From contig JAFCZJ010000017.1 in assembly GCA_019314375.1 (NCBI GenBank), positions 1 to 64,000 of the forward strand: a stretch of 64,000 nt of DNA. The letters run 5' to 3'. The notes under the pieces are model-generated. The model ran no database searches. It saw only the letters and a list, made by a program, of their open reading frames with translations, and had not been told where the DNA came from. Every line of letters starts with the position of its first letter. Positions within the stretch are counted from its first letter, which is position 1. This DNA is from Deltaproteobacteria bacterium (GTDB taxonomy: Bacteria; Myxococcota; B64-G9). Shown one piece after another: positions 51,515 to 60,630 of this stretch. A program made the translations under genes and the position numbers.

Positions 51515-52581
51515 AATGCCACCTCCAGGCCCAAAATGCTTCGGTATTGCAACATAAACAAACGGTTCTCACCTAACTCCGGCGCCACCACCGCGAGGAC
51601 CAGGGGATCAAAACAAAAATACACATGCTCAGACCATGACCAGCGAAAGCCAAAGGGACGCCATTCGAAAAAGAACCCCGTATCACCGGCATCCAGCAAC
51701 ATGGTGTCCATGAGCAGAGTCGAAAGCCCAAGGGTCACGGCGGCCCGAATGCGCCCGGAAAACAGCAGAGCCTCCAAACCGAAACCTGTGTTCAACACGC
51801 CATCGGTGATGCCCGGACCGCCCAACTCCATCGACATCCATCGGTCGTTCTCCACATGCAGAAACAAACCCACTCGAGAAAATCGATATCCAGCCCGGAA
51901 GGCCCCGCCCACCGCCTGGGCCAACATAGCGCGTTCCGGATCATCGCTCAAGATGGTCAGATGAAAGCTGAGTTCGAAAAACAGGCCCAACTCCTGCTCT
52001 GACAAGAATCGCTCAGGCGGCGGCAGTATATCCTTTCGGCCATACTCCAGCCCCAAAACCGTGTAGTACTCGAAAACCAACAAAGGGATGTTGCTCAAAA
52101 CTGGTACGGAGAACTGAAACGCTAAAGGGTCGACCACCAGACACCATTCATCCATCAAAGGCACGCGAACAGCAGCCGGCCTGAGGTCGACAAAAAAACC
52201 GACCTCTCCGAATTCGCCGGTGCCCTCGGTCATGTAGACGGAGGGCCCCACCGCCACGCTGGACCGGGCCCGGCCTTCAAAGTAGTTCCACTCCGCACCC
52301 AGGCCCGGGTTCAAGGAAGTGGGCGCCAGGCGATTTTTGTACTCCAAGTCATACCAATGGTTCAGGCCCACTTGTGCGAAGAGCCCCCAGTCTTCAGTGC
52401 GCCAGCCGAACTTGAACACGAAATCGATGGCCAGGCTCTCTTCGCCGTAACGAATGCTATTGGGGATTGAACGCCCCGTCTCCAACGCAGCGTATCCACC
52501 GGCAATGATCGGGGCCTCATCCGCCATCAGCCTGGGGCTTACCATCAAGGACAAGGCAAGTAGCAGCAGACAGCGGCTCAT
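51511..52581 (-). CDS. Outer-membrane or exported beta-rich protein
   Basis: A 356-residue protein with a signal peptide ending near RLMA-DE. Alternating strands (IDFVFKFGWRTEDWGLFAQVGLNHWYD, ALLFSGRIRAAVTLGLSTLL, RWSWSEHVYFCFDPLVLAVVAP) suggest a beta-barrel; the end (SILGLEVAL) lacks the usual terminal aromatic. It overlaps both operon neighbours by four bases, so the three are translationally coupled. Function unknown. Confidence 0.7.
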   Translation of the reverse strand: MSRCLLLLALSLMVSPRLMADEAPIIAGGYAALETGRSIPNSIRYGEESLAIDFVFKFGWRTEDWGLFAQVGLNHWYDLEYKNRLAPTSLNPGLGAEWNYFEGRARSSVAVGPSVYMTEGTGEFGEVGFFVDLRPAAVRVPLMDEWCLVVDPLAFQFSVPVLSNIPLLVFEYYTVLGLEYGRKDILPPPERFLSEQELGLFFELSFHLTILSDDPERAMLAQAVGGAFRAGYRFSRVGLFLHVENDRWMSMELGGPGITDGVLNTGFGLEALLFSGRIRAAVTLGLSTLLMDTMLLDAGDTGFFFEWRPFGFRWSWSEHVYFCFDPLVLAVVAPELGENRLFMLQYRSILGLEVAL

Positions 52582-53573
52582 GGTGTTCTTGCCTGCTCCG
52601 CAGCCTGGGCGGCCGACCGCGCTTCCTCCACCACGGCCCTCAGCTGGGATTCAAAAAGCATATTGATGAGAAAATCCGACCCGCCATTTTCCAAATCCAG
52701 AGTCAAAGCCCCCGAACCCATTTCCTTCTTGCTCGCAGCCAATATGGTGTCCGTGGTCAGCCTTTTCATGTTCGTGGTCACCGAGCCGATGACCACACGC
52801 ACTCCATGGACCGACTGATCCGCATCCAGGCCGATGACATAACGCCGATCCTCCTCGGCAAAACCCAACGCGGCCTCAATGACACCCAACGACGAAGCAC
52901 CGGCCACCGAAATAATCACGTCCGCTTCTTCAAATAGCTCAGCAGCTCTCTGGAAAGCCAAGGGTTCAGATGCAAAACCTGTGGAATCTTGAGCCAAGTA
53001 TTCGCGGGCAGTGATCCGGCCGCCCGCGTATTCAACGCCGGCAACAAAGCCCTCGATCGATTCATCCACATGGGCCGTTGACATGCCACCGATGGCGGCT
53101 GCCGTCTTGCGTTCGGAGGCCTCCATGGCCGCCACACCCGCAAGAAAAGACGATCCGAAGGTTCGAATTTCCGCCGTCATAAGACCAGGGCATGAAGAAG
53201 GGCTTCCGTCCAAAAACAAAATCTGATTGTAACCAAACTGGCATTGCAAAGAGTCGACCAAGGCCTCGTGTTCATGGCCGAGCGCAATCACAAGGGCGGC
53301 ACGTCGCTCCTTGGGCATCAAGGCCCAGGACTCCAGCAAGCGTCGAGCATCATCCGGGCTTTCGGGCACGGCGAATTCTACAGTGATGCTGGTTTGCATC
53401 CAGGCCAGACTGATCCCCTTGGTCACCTCGTCCACAATTGACAAATCCCCAGGTCCCCGGCCGACCGGACAAAGCATGCGCACGGGCAGAACCGGCTGAA
53501 GTCGCGGCTCACAAGCAGCACATGACAACAAAATGCAAAGCAAGACCAACGCACGGATAGACTTGTCTTTCAC
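52578..53573 (-). CDS. BMP/PnrA-family substrate-binding lipoprotein
   Basis: A 331-residue lipoprotein (lipobox LLSCAAC) of the basic membrane protein family: ALGHEHEALVDSLQCQFGYNQILFLDG, SSFLAGVAAMEASERKTAAAIGGM, IEGFVAGVEYAGG, ADVIISVAGASSLGVIEAA and VIGLDADQSVHG, in family order. BMPs bind nucleosides for an ABC importer, but no permease or ATPase gene is near; it may act as a sensor or orphan binding protein. I start at GTG 53573, with GAGGG five bases upstream; the longer frame lacks a signal peptide. Confidence 0.85.
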   Translation of the reverse strand: MKDKSIRALVLLCILLSCAACEPRLQPVLPVRMLCPVGRGPGDLSIVDEVTKGISLAWMQTSITVEFAVPESPDDARRLLESWALMPKERRAALVIALGHEHEALVDSLQCQFGYNQILFLDGSPSSCPGLMTAEIRTFGSSFLAGVAAMEASERKTAAAIGGMSTAHVDESIEGFVAGVEYAGGRITAREYLAQDSTGFASEPLAFQRAAELFEEADVIISVAGASSLGVIEAALGFAEEDRRYVIGLDADQSVHGVRVVIGSVTTNMKRLTTDTILAASKKEMGSGALTLDLENGGSDFLINMLFESQLRAVVEEARSAAQAAEQARTP

Positions 53574-53581
53574 GAAAACCC

Positions 53582-54037
53582 TCAGGGAGTCACATCCTGC
53601 TCGCCTTCCCAAATCTCTTCTCCCCATTGGTAGCCGAAGCTGTTGCTGTCTGCGCTGAGAGCAGCGCTGATGGAAATAAAGGGCCCATCAGAGATCCAAC
53701 CTGCGTGGACATAGCCTCGAAGCAATTCAGTTGCGCCATCGGCATCAAAAGCCGCCACGGCGTCGTATTCCAGCCGGTCCAGGCTATCGACCCGCACGAA
53801 CTGCAATTGGGTCAACTGAGCCACGGTCAATTTATTCTCGCCCCAGTCCATGGTCTCCCAACCGGTCTCCGGCATGCTGCCTGTCGGCTGCACGTAGAAA
53901 GCCGTCATGGTGTACGGACCCGCATTGAGAATCTTGGCTGTCAGCGGAATGGCGTCTTCCGATTCCGACTCCGAAGAGCCACAGGCCGCCAGCAAAAGTG
54001 AAAGTATGATCCCTGAACAAATTGATGTGCGTCTCAC
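53582..54037 (-). CDS. Small lipoprotein
   Basis: A 151-residue lipoprotein (lipobox SLLLAAC) followed by a Ser/Glu-rich linker (SSESESEDA) and a beta-rich domain (ILNAGPYTMTAFYVQPTGS). The second GTG (54037) is chosen because GGAGG is eight bases before it and overlaps the first. Family not recognised. Eight bases separate it from the BMP gene, which suggests a shared operon; the AgmX-domain gene is 55 bases upstream. Confidence 0.7.
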   Translation of the reverse strand: MRRTSICSGIILSLLLAACGSSESESEDAIPLTAKILNAGPYTMTAFYVQPTGSMPETGWETMDWGENKLTVAQLTQLQFVRVDSLDRLEYDAVAAFDADGATELLRGYVHAGWISDGPFISISAALSADSNSFGYQWGEEIWEGEQDVTP

Positions 54038-54092
54038 GGGTGTCACCTCCAGCCACGCAAATTAGCACATCGCGGCCAGGATGACAGCCGAT

Positions 54093-55496
54093 TCAGTTTT
54101 CCGATTTGAAAACAAAGGGGTAGTTGACGATGACCAGGCCACCACCCTTGGGCTTGGGAAAAACCATGGCCCGAACGACGGTCAATATGCAGGCCTCGGT
54201 GTTCTTGTCCCCAAGCGTACTGGACGACAAACTCGCGCTGATGACCTTGCCCTTGCCGCCCACCACAAAGCGCACCATGACCTTGCCTTTTAGATCCACT
54301 CGCTTGAGCAAGGCCTTCTCGTAGCAAAACTTGATGCGATTGATGTGTTTTCGAATGACCCGCTGGATGATATCCTTCGACAGAAATCCCTTAACCTTTG
54401 GTGGGGCCTCGCTGATTCTCACTTCACCCGTTTTCCTGCCGGTCGGGGCCAATCCCACCCCCTTCACGCCGGCCACACCCAAACCCTCGAAAGGATTCGG
54501 GCGTTTCGCCTTCATCATGTCTTCGGAACGGAAGCAGAGACGCATCTTGCGCTCGGTCTCCGGCGCGGCCAGATCCTTGACGCCGGCCAACAAGGTCTTC
54601 TCAACGCAAGTCAAGTCCCCCTTCTTCACCGACTTAATCTCGAACCAAAGGTCCGCTCGCGCCTTACCCGCCTGTCGGCCATCCGCCCAGTAAACAGTCG
54701 CGCCTCGCCCCACCTTCAGCCAGTCCCCTTTATTCATCGCGCCGAACAGACCGGCCAGCGCACCTCTCCCCGGACCTTCAATCACCTGAGGCGGCGGGTC
54801 CGCCTTCACCTGCATGTCTACACAGGCCGTGCGCAGGCGCCAAAGGCTGCTGCCTTTTTCCCGCCTGGCGACCTCTACACAGGCCGCATGATTTGAGTTC
54901 AGCCGGACCTTGCGTCCCTTGGCAAAGCGCAAACGACTTCGACTTGCGTCCCACTTGTGCTCGCATCCGAAAACCAAGCGCCCCGCCGGTCGATAGCTTT
55001 TGGCCACTTTGTCCGCGGAGAACTTGGCGGCAAGGGCCAGACCCGCATGGGCGACCCGATATCGCTTGTCGGACTGATTGAACAGCAGGGGCAGGCCCGG
55101 CCGCAGACGCAAGCTGGTGCCGTCGGCATATTGCTCGCGAACTTCTTCGCGCAACACTAAAACAACATCCTGTTTACGCACAAACAAGTTCAGCCGGTAA
55201 TCAGCCAAATCATAGAGAGGAGCCATGCAATGCTCATAATTGGAATCCTGCATGGTCTCAATCTGGACCCAATCTCCCTGCCAAGCCACAAGACGGAAGA
55301 CGCGAACCTGCTCCAAGCGCTCCGGCCGCTCCTTGTCCGAAAACGCCAACTCCCGAACACGAGGAGACTTGGCGTCCGGCCCCTGGTGTAAGCAAGCGTT
55401 CTTCCAGACCAGCACGTATTCCGCCGGCGCCGCCGCCCAAACCCGGGGCACCAACAACACAGCCAATGTCGACAACAAAATCCATGATTTGCGCAT
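54093..55496 (-). CDS. Exported protein with AgmX/PglI C-terminal (TonB-like) domain
   Basis: A 467-residue protein with signal peptide (cleavage near VWA-AA) and GGAGG before the ATG. The N-terminal ~120 residues look SH3-like (YVLVWKNACLHQGPDAKSPRVRELAF, WVQIETMQ). The last ~90 residues are the AgmX/PglI-type domain: SKDIIQRVIRKHINRIKFCYEKALLK, GKVMVRFVVGGKGKVISASLSSSTLGD and VFPKPKGGGLVIVNYPFVF. In Myxococcus this domain occurs in adventurous-gliding proteins and TonB-like transducers. It may be first gene of the operon running to 50444. Confidence 0.87.
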   Translation of the reverse strand: MRKSWILLSTLAVLLVPRVWAAAPAEYVLVWKNACLHQGPDAKSPRVRELAFSDKERPERLEQVRVFRLVAWQGDWVQIETMQDSNYEHCMAPLYDLADYRLNLFVRKQDVVLVLREEVREQYADGTSLRLRPGLPLLFNQSDKRYRVAHAGLALAAKFSADKVAKSYRPAGRLVFGCEHKWDASRSRLRFAKGRKVRLNSNHAACVEVARREKGSSLWRLRTACVDMQVKADPPPQVIEGPGRGALAGLFGAMNKGDWLKVGRGATVYWADGRQAGKARADLWFEIKSVKKGDLTCVEKTLLAGVKDLAAPETERKMRLCFRSEDMMKAKRPNPFEGLGVAGVKGVGLAPTGRKTGEVRISEAPPKVKGFLSKDIIQRVIRKHINRIKFCYEKALLKRVDLKGKVMVRFVVGGKGKVISASLSSSTLGDKNTEACILTVVRAMVFPKPKGGGLVIVNYPFVFKSEN

Positions 55497-55553
55497 GTTT
55501 ACCTCCAAAAAGAACTCCTTTGTACTACGGAGACCCTCCGAAGGTCCACCGGA

Positions 55554-55952
55554 CTAAGCCACCAACTGCTCCAGCGCCTCTTTCGGCCGGGGGCCGATGA
55601 TCACGTCCTGAATGATGCCCTTGTTTACCTGCACGGTGGTTGGGGTGGCCATGATGCCGAAGAGCCGAGCCGTACCCATGTCCTGGGAAATGTCCACGGC
55701 GAAGACGTTCTTGCCCACACCCTTCATGCCCTTGATGACCGGCGTCATGGTTTTGCAGGCACCGCATTGCGGGCTGTAGAAATAAAACAAGGTTGGCTGG
55801 CCCTTGCGCACCGACTTGCCCATTTTGCCGCCCAAATCAGGCGCGCGCTTGCCCTTGAGCTTTTTGATTTTGTAGACCATCAAAAGCCTCATGCCCACAA
55901 ACAATGCCACGATACTTCCAATCACGATCCCGAAAATTGCCCAGCCGCTCAT
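55554..55952 (-). CDS. Membrane-anchored thioredoxin-like protein
   Basis: A 132-residue protein with an N-terminal membrane helix (AIFGIVIGSIVALFVGMRLLMVY), a basic linker and a thioredoxin fold with active site FYSPQCGACKTMTP (Cys63-Gly-Ala-Cys66) and the cis-Pro loop IMATPTTVQV. The positive-inside rule would put the domain in the cytoplasm, since the basic linker follows the helix. Strong ribosome site (AAGGAG). It may keep envelope or membrane thiols reduced; partners unknown. Confidence 0.9.
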   Translation of the reverse strand: MSGWAIFGIVIGSIVALFVGMRLLMVYKIKKLKGKRAPDLGGKMGKSVRKGQPTLFYFYSPQCGACKTMTPVIKGMKGVGKNVFAVDISQDMGTARLFGIMATPTTVQVNKGIIQDVIIGPRPKEALEQLVA

Positions 55953-56123
55953 GTTCGCTCCTTAGATGAGAATTCAAACCTGCGAATCACGAATCAGAAA
56001 AGCAGAAAGCGTGCCATCCCAAAAAGTCGTAAGCCACTGTAAAATAAAGAAAGACCAAAAGACCAACTGTTGCCTGGAATGTTGCGCCTGTTGCATTCAC
56101 TGTTGCTCTGCCCCGAGATACGC

Positions 56124-57563
56124 TCAATTCAGCTTCATGAAGACGATCCTGGCCTCGGCGCTGCCGTCGACCTGAAGCGCCAAACGCAAGGTTTTCCCGC
56201 CTTCACAGCTCAAGTTGACCTTCAGGCTACGCGGTACCTTGCCAAGCCGCGAGTCTCTGATCCGGCAAGCGCCGTGGGAACCATGCAAAGAAGAGAAAAT
56301 AGCCTTAATCTTTTCGGCTGGCACCGCTTTGAGAAAGCCCGGATGAAACATCTCCTGAAGATCGTCGCCTGGGGGAGCCGCCATCTTCCCGACCAAACGC
56401 TTGGCCACCGCCAAAACCACCGAGTCCCCCAAAGAATCTTCCTTGGCGCCGAAGCCGATGACCGCCTCATCCAGCAGCCAGCGACCCAGTTCATCGACCG
56501 ACTTACCGCAATTACTCAGCACAATCACCCCCACCTTGGCGGATGCGACAAAACCCACCCAGCTGCGAAAGCCCTGCATGCCCCCATTATGCCAAACCAC
56601 ATCCCCGCCAACCTGGGATGGCGAGACATGCCATCCAAGACCGATTGCGCTCCGCCAAGATCCGGTCAAACGCTGGGGGCGATGCATCTCCGCCAGGCTT
56701 GCCATTCCAAGTACCTTTTTCTCATCGGTTTCAGCCGAAAACTGCCATGAGATGAAACGCGCCATGTCGCCCAGATCCGAAGCGATGGCACCGGCGGGCG
56801 CAGCCGCGCCCAGCTTCCAGTCGGTCACCACCCGTGAGGTGTCTCGAGCGGCATAGGGGGTGGCCAAGTCTTTCTTGAGCTCCGCATCGAGGTCAATCCC
56901 CGTACGTTTCATGCCAAGAGGCCCAAGCAGGTGCTCTTCGAGTAATGCAGCGTAGGGCGCACGCCCCACATTTTCGACGACGAGACCCAACAAGGAAAAA
57001 CCCAGATTGGAGTATGCGTAGACCGCGCCCACGGGATTGTCCAGATGGGTCTGCTTCAAGCCGGCCATCAACTCCTCCCGAGTCGTGGCGCCATAGGGCT
57101 GCTCCGGGGTGGCTCGCTTGAGGTTAACGGGCATAGGCGGCAGCCCCGAGCTATGGGTCAGCAAATGTCGCAGCGTGATCTCGGCGGCACCTTTCGCGTT
57201 CGTGGGCACAGGGATGGAACCAGGCAAAAAATCCGCCAAGGGATCATCCAGGCGAAGAAGGCTCCTGTCTCGAAACTTCACCAAAAGGCTGGCTGTAAAA
57301 ACCTTGGTCACGGAACCGATGCGGTAAAGGGTATTCACCCGAGCTGGACGCTTGGCCTGACGGTCCGCCCAGCCCAGGGCTTTGGCAAAAACCAACTCAT
57401 CCCCACGCACAATGCCCACGACCAAACTGGGAAAGTCTCCCTCCGCAAGCTCCTCTGCAAGTCGACTCTCGACGAGCTTGAGCATCTGGGCATGCTCTGC
57501 ACCTTCTGCCGCCCAAAATGGCTGAACGCAAAAAAACAACAGAGTCAGAAAAAAAGTTCGCAT
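56124..57563 (-). CDS. Serine hydrolase, class C beta-lactamase/DD-peptidase-like
   Basis: A 479-residue exported enzyme (signal peptide ends near FWA-AE). SxxK is SVTK (Ser84, Lys87), the second motif YSN begins at Tyr184, and HNG replaces KTG in VVWHNGGMQGF. This is the beta-lactamase-C/EstB/penicillin-binding-type fold, hydrolysing peptides, esters or D-amino-acid bonds. After about 395 comes a ~85-residue beta extension with one Cys pair. GGAGGT lies before the ATG. Divergent from cspA. A resistance role cannot be inferred. Confidence 0.9.
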   Translation of the reverse strand: MRTFFLTLLFFCVQPFWAAEGAEHAQMLKLVESRLAEELAEGDFPSLVVGIVRGDELVFAKALGWADRQAKRPARVNTLYRIGSVTKVFTASLLVKFRDRSLLRLDDPLADFLPGSIPVPTNAKGAAEITLRHLLTHSSGLPPMPVNLKRATPEQPYGATTREELMAGLKQTHLDNPVGAVYAYSNLGFSLLGLVVENVGRAPYAALLEEHLLGPLGMKRTGIDLDAELKKDLATPYAARDTSRVVTDWKLGAAAPAGAIASDLGDMARFISWQFSAETDEKKVLGMASLAEMHRPQRLTGSWRSAIGLGWHVSPSQVGGDVVWHNGGMQGFRSWVGFVASAKVGVIVLSNCGKSVDELGRWLLDEAVIGFGAKEDSLGDSVVLAVAKRLVGKMAAPPGDDLQEMFHPGFLKAVPAEKIKAIFSSLHGSHGACRIRDSRLGKVPRSLKVNLSCEGGKTLRLALQVDGSAEARIVFMKLN

Positions 57564-57640
57564 GGAGAACACCTCCAGAGGTATGGTCACTCTCCGCATC
57601 ATACGGCAAAAAAGAAAATGGAAAAACAGGAAGAAAGTTG

Positions 57641-57669
57641 TTGACATGGGCCCATGTCTTTGCAATGAT
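57641..57669 (+). promoter_or_regulatory. Candidate cspA promoter
   Basis: TTGACA (57641-57646), spacer of 17 bases, AATGAT (57664-57669). This would give a 5' leader of about 160 nt ahead of the GTG, as is typical of cold-shock mRNAs. Confidence 0.5.
57643..57658. promoter_or_regulatory. Perfect 16-bp palindrome, candidate operator
   Basis: GACATGGGCCCATGTC is its own reverse complement and overlaps the proposed -35 box and spacer of the cspA promoter, in the intergenic region shared with the serine hydrolase gene. A dimeric regulator bound here could block RNA polymerase. The DNA symmetry is seen; function is inferred. Confidence 0.5.
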
Positions 57670-57834
57670 GGCTCAACGTTTGACCTTCCATGAGCCTCTA
57701 TTCTGGATAACAAACCTGACAAAACATAAAGAATAGAGACAAAACGGAATCTCAAGCGGCAAATTGTTTTGCTGTTGTGACAACCGGAAATGGTTTTCGG
57801 AGTTCGCAGCGGCGTGAGAATGAGGAGTAGAATT

Positions 57835-58035
57835 GTGGCAAACGGACGCGTAAAATGGTTTAACGATTCCAAGGGGTTTGGCTTCATCGAGCAAGATGGC
57901 GGCGAAGATGTCTTCGTGCATTTCTCGGCCATCACGGGCGACGGCTTCAAGAGCCTGAAAGAGGGCGACGCGGTTGAATTCGAAGTCACCCAGGGTCCCA
58001 AGGGCCTGCAAGCTCAGAACGTCAAAATTCAGTAA
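57835..58035 (+). CDS. Cold-shock protein, CspA family
   Basis: A 66-residue single CSD protein starting at GTG with GAGGAG upstream. RNP1 [10 protein letters not shown] and RNP2 DVFVHFSAI are present, with [12 protein letters not shown] at the start and [11 protein letters not shown] at the end, matching typical length. It binds single-stranded RNA/DNA and melts structures. A longer in-frame ATG start gives an atypical N terminus and was not used. A bidirectional terminator follows. Confidence 0.95.
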   Translation: MANGRVKWFNDSKGFGFIEQDGGEDVFVHFSAITGDGFKSLKEGDAVEFEVTQGPKGLQAQNVKIQ

Positions 58036-58062
58036 AATCTGAATCAAAAAAAAATAAGAAGA

Positions 58063-58090
58063 AGCCAGGCCTTGTGCCTGGCTTTTTTTT
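58063..58090. terminator. Bidirectional intrinsic terminator
   Basis: Stem AGCCAGGC (58063-58070) with GCCTGGCT (58076-58083), five-base loop CTTGT and a T-run to 58090. On the opposite strand the hairpin is followed by an A/T-rich run ending in nine T, so it serves cspA and the convergent lipoprotein gene. Confidence 0.9.
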
Positions 58091-59189
58091 ATTTAACTCC
58101 CCTCGCCAGAATCTTGACCACCTCATCCAAGCTTACCAACAGGAAATCCTCATCGCATTTGCCCGAAAAGGAGGCCGATAGTTCAGCAGCCTCGGTCTTC
58201 AAGTCAATTACTGTGGAGTTGAAGACACAATTGGAGCCGATGCGGATCAAGGTAGTCGACACGGTCTTGTTGGCAGCCAGTGCTTTGCCCATCTCGATCT
58301 GACAGCTGCGATCGTAGCATTGCTTGTAACTTTCCTTTTTGGTCGCACCAAGTCGCTCTCGCAGTTGCTCCCGCGGGGCCACCTTGTACCTCAATTTTTG
58401 GCCCACCTGAGCGCTCAAGTACTCGGTCAACTGCGCCACCAAGTTACCTTCGAACTTGCCCGACATGTCCTGAATCTGAAAAACCACGGCGATGGGGCGA
58501 TCGCCCTCGGCCACCACGGGTTTGGCAACCGGCGAAGGCCGCATGCGCTCCACCTTGGCCATGATGTCGGCCCGATCCATGGACATCTGGTCCCGCATGC
58601 GCTCTGTGATCTTTTTGACCGCGCAACCGAAGCTCAAATCTTTGTGCCCATAATACACCCCCTGGAACATGCTGCAGTCGGCCGACTGATCGCTGAAATA
58701 GAGTACATCTCCCGAAACGGCTGTCTTCATCTCCAACTCGGCATGGATGTGAAGGGAGAGTTTGGTCATGGGCACGGCGAAGAGCCAAAGGGGTGCCAAA
58801 AACCACATCATGACCCACAACTTGGTGTCTGTGAATTTGACTTCTCGCAACTTGATAACAAGACGGGCCTCTGGAGCGGCCGTATTGGGGGTAAAGGGGC
58901 CGTTCTCCAAAAGGTCGGCCTTCAGGGCATCCTGGAAGGACTGGCGAATGGATTCGATGCGCCCTTTTCTATCTTCCCATTCCTTGCGCAATTCAGGAGT
59001 CAAGACCACGTTGACCGAAGCCTTGAGCGGCAATGGATCGTGCCGAATGCCCGAAGTGTATCTGGAGTTGAACTGAATAGAGGCGCAGCCGACCTGAAGC
59101 AGGGTCAAGGGCATCAACAAGGCCATCGAAAAAGCCACGGCCTTGGCGGATGCAGCCAAGCGCAAAGAACGAGATTTCAGTAGGGACAT
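58089..59189 (-). CDS. TolB-like lipoprotein with Cx4C signature, paralogue C
   Basis: A 366-residue lipoprotein (LLQVGCAS lipobox). The N-terminal half contains helical and strand segments (ARLVIKLREVKFTDTKLWVMMW, then a hydrophobic WFLAPLWLFAVPM) like an ABC-type-transport auxiliary/LPS-assembly-lipoprotein fold. The C-terminal ~130 residues are the TolB-like domain: IAVVFQIQDMSG, LTEYLSAQVGQ, VAPREQLRERL, CYDRSCQIEMGKAL, KTVSTTLIRIGSNCVFNSTVIDL. This domain is uninterrupted and is the reference for the chimera at 28044. It starts 17 bases after the MATE gene, so coupling is likely; no clear ribosome site. Confidence 0.75.
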   Translation of the reverse strand: MSLLKSRSLRLAASAKAVAFSMALLMPLTLLQVGCASIQFNSRYTSGIRHDPLPLKASVNVVLTPELRKEWEDRKGRIESIRQSFQDALKADLLENGPFTPNTAAPEARLVIKLREVKFTDTKLWVMMWFLAPLWLFAVPMTKLSLHIHAELEMKTAVSGDVLYFSDQSADCSMFQGVYYGHKDLSFGCAVKKITERMRDQMSMDRADIMAKVERMRPSPVAKPVVAEGDRPIAVVFQIQDMSGKFEGNLVAQLTEYLSAQVGQKLRYKVAPREQLRERLGATKKESYKQCYDRSCQIEMGKALAANKTVSTTLIRIGSNCVFNSTVIDLKTEAAELSASFSGKCDEDFLLVSLDEVVKILARGVK

Positions 59190-59205
59190 GATGAATTTGT
59201 ATAGG

Positions 59206-60630
59206 TTATTCAGGCAATTTGTCAACCCGAGCAGCATCGGTCTTCAGGCCGCGGATGAAGAGACGGGCCCAGATGAAGCCGATGCTGCCTCCCGTCAAGT
59301 TGGCGACCACCAAACCCAAACAAATGCCCTGCATATCACCAAACCACAGTACGCCGATCATATAGACAGCAGGAACCGCCAACAGCAAAGTTCTGATCAG
59401 GGTGACGATCAAGGCATAGCTGCCCCTGCCCGCGCCCTGGAACAGGCCCGAAGTACACATACCCAAAGGCACGGCGGGCAGAAAAAAGCTGACGGTGGAT
59501 AGGAAGACCACCAAATCGGGCCTAATCTGAAGGCTTTCTGGTGATGAAGTGAAGAAGGCGGCGATGGGCTCAGCCAGCCACTGCAAAGCCACGAGGCTCA
59601 AAATCTCCAACGAAACGCCCAGCTTGATGGCATACATATAAGCTTTGTCCAAGCGGTCCGGGTCCCCCATACCGGTGGCCGCCCCACTGACCGCCACCAG
59701 AGCCGTGGTCAGGCCCATGACAGGCAGGGTCGCGATCATGATGACGCGCCAGCCAGTTGTGAAAACCGCCACCGCGTCGGTGCCCCCTACCAAGACCAGC
59801 ATGGCGTTGAGTAACATCATCATCACGGCCATGGCCGTGTGCTGCACCGAGGAGGGCAGGCCGACCCGGAGGATGTCCTTCAAAACGTCCCGACGAAAGC
59901 GAAAACCACGAAAGCGCAAGCTGATCCAGGTGTTCTTACGAAAGAACAACCAATAGAACAAAAGAAAGGCCGTCACGAGCATGGACAACAATGAAGCCCA
60001 GGCCGCACCAGCCACGCCGAGACCCAAGCCGGGCATCGGACCCAAAGAGTCGAAAATAAACAGGGGGTCCAACACGATATTCAACACCGAGCCGGCCATC
60101 ATGGCCACCATGGGCCGCTTGACGTCGCCTTCTCCCCGCAAAAGGGACAAGGCCACGTGGGAGAAAAAAAGCACAAAGCTCCCACCAAACATGATGCGAG
60201 CGTAGTCCACCGTGAGCTCCAAGGTGTGACCAGAGCTAAAACCCGCGAAGATTGGGCGCGTGAAGGCCAGCATGGGTGCGATGAATGCCACCGCCGCTAC
60301 CACCATGATCACGAAGGTGTGGGTGGCGACCAAACCTGCACCTTCACGGTCCTTGGCACCAACAAACCGAGACACAGCCGAGCCCCCGCCCACGCCCACG
60401 CCAGTGGCCAAAGCCATCGCCACGAAAAAGAAAGGAAAAAACAGACCCACGGCGGCCAAGGCGTCTGACCCCAAGCCTGCCACCCAATAGGCGTCGGCCA
60501 GGTTGTAGATGATCTGGGCGGACATGGCCACCACCGTGGGCAAAGCCAGGCGACGGATCGCGACTTTGGGATCTCCTTGAAGGATCTCGACACCTTTGGT
60601 GGGTCGTGTCTGGCGAGTCGCGTCGTTCAT
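59206..60630 (-). CDS. MATE-family multidrug/toxin efflux transporter
   Basis: A 474-residue inner-membrane antiporter with 12 predicted helices in two similar halves (PTVVAMSAQIIYNLADAYWVAGLG; then VGLPSSVQHTAMAVMMMLLNAMLV). The MATE signatures GSDALAAVGLFFPFFFVAMALATGVGVGGGSAVSRFVGA and LLRGEGDVKRPM are seen in outline. It exchanges Na+ or H+ for cationic drugs or metabolites. Of several in-frame ATGs (60654, 60642, 60639, 60630) none has a strong ribosome site; the shortest is used. Divergent from the UbiB-type gene; upstream of the TolB-like lipoprotein. Confidence 0.93.
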   Translation of the reverse strand: MNDATRQTRPTKGVEILQGDPKVAIRRLALPTVVAMSAQIIYNLADAYWVAGLGSDALAAVGLFFPFFFVAMALATGVGVGGGSAVSRFVGAKDREGAGLVATHTFVIMVVAAVAFIAPMLAFTRPIFAGFSSGHTLELTVDYARIMFGGSFVLFFSHVALSLLRGEGDVKRPMVAMMAGSVLNIVLDPLFIFDSLGPMPGLGLGVAGAAWASLLSMLVTAFLLFYWLFFRKNTWISLRFRGFRFRRDVLKDILRVGLPSSVQHTAMAVMMMLLNAMLVLVGGTDAVAVFTTGWRVIMIATLPVMGLTTALVAVSGAATGMGDPDRLDKAYMYAIKLGVSLEILSLVALQWLAEPIAAFFTSSPESLQIRPDLVVFLSTVSFFLPAVPLGMCTSGLFQGAGRGSYALIVTLIRTLLLAVPAVYMIGVLWFGDMQGICLGLVVANLTGGSIGFIWARLFIRGLKTDAARVDKLPE

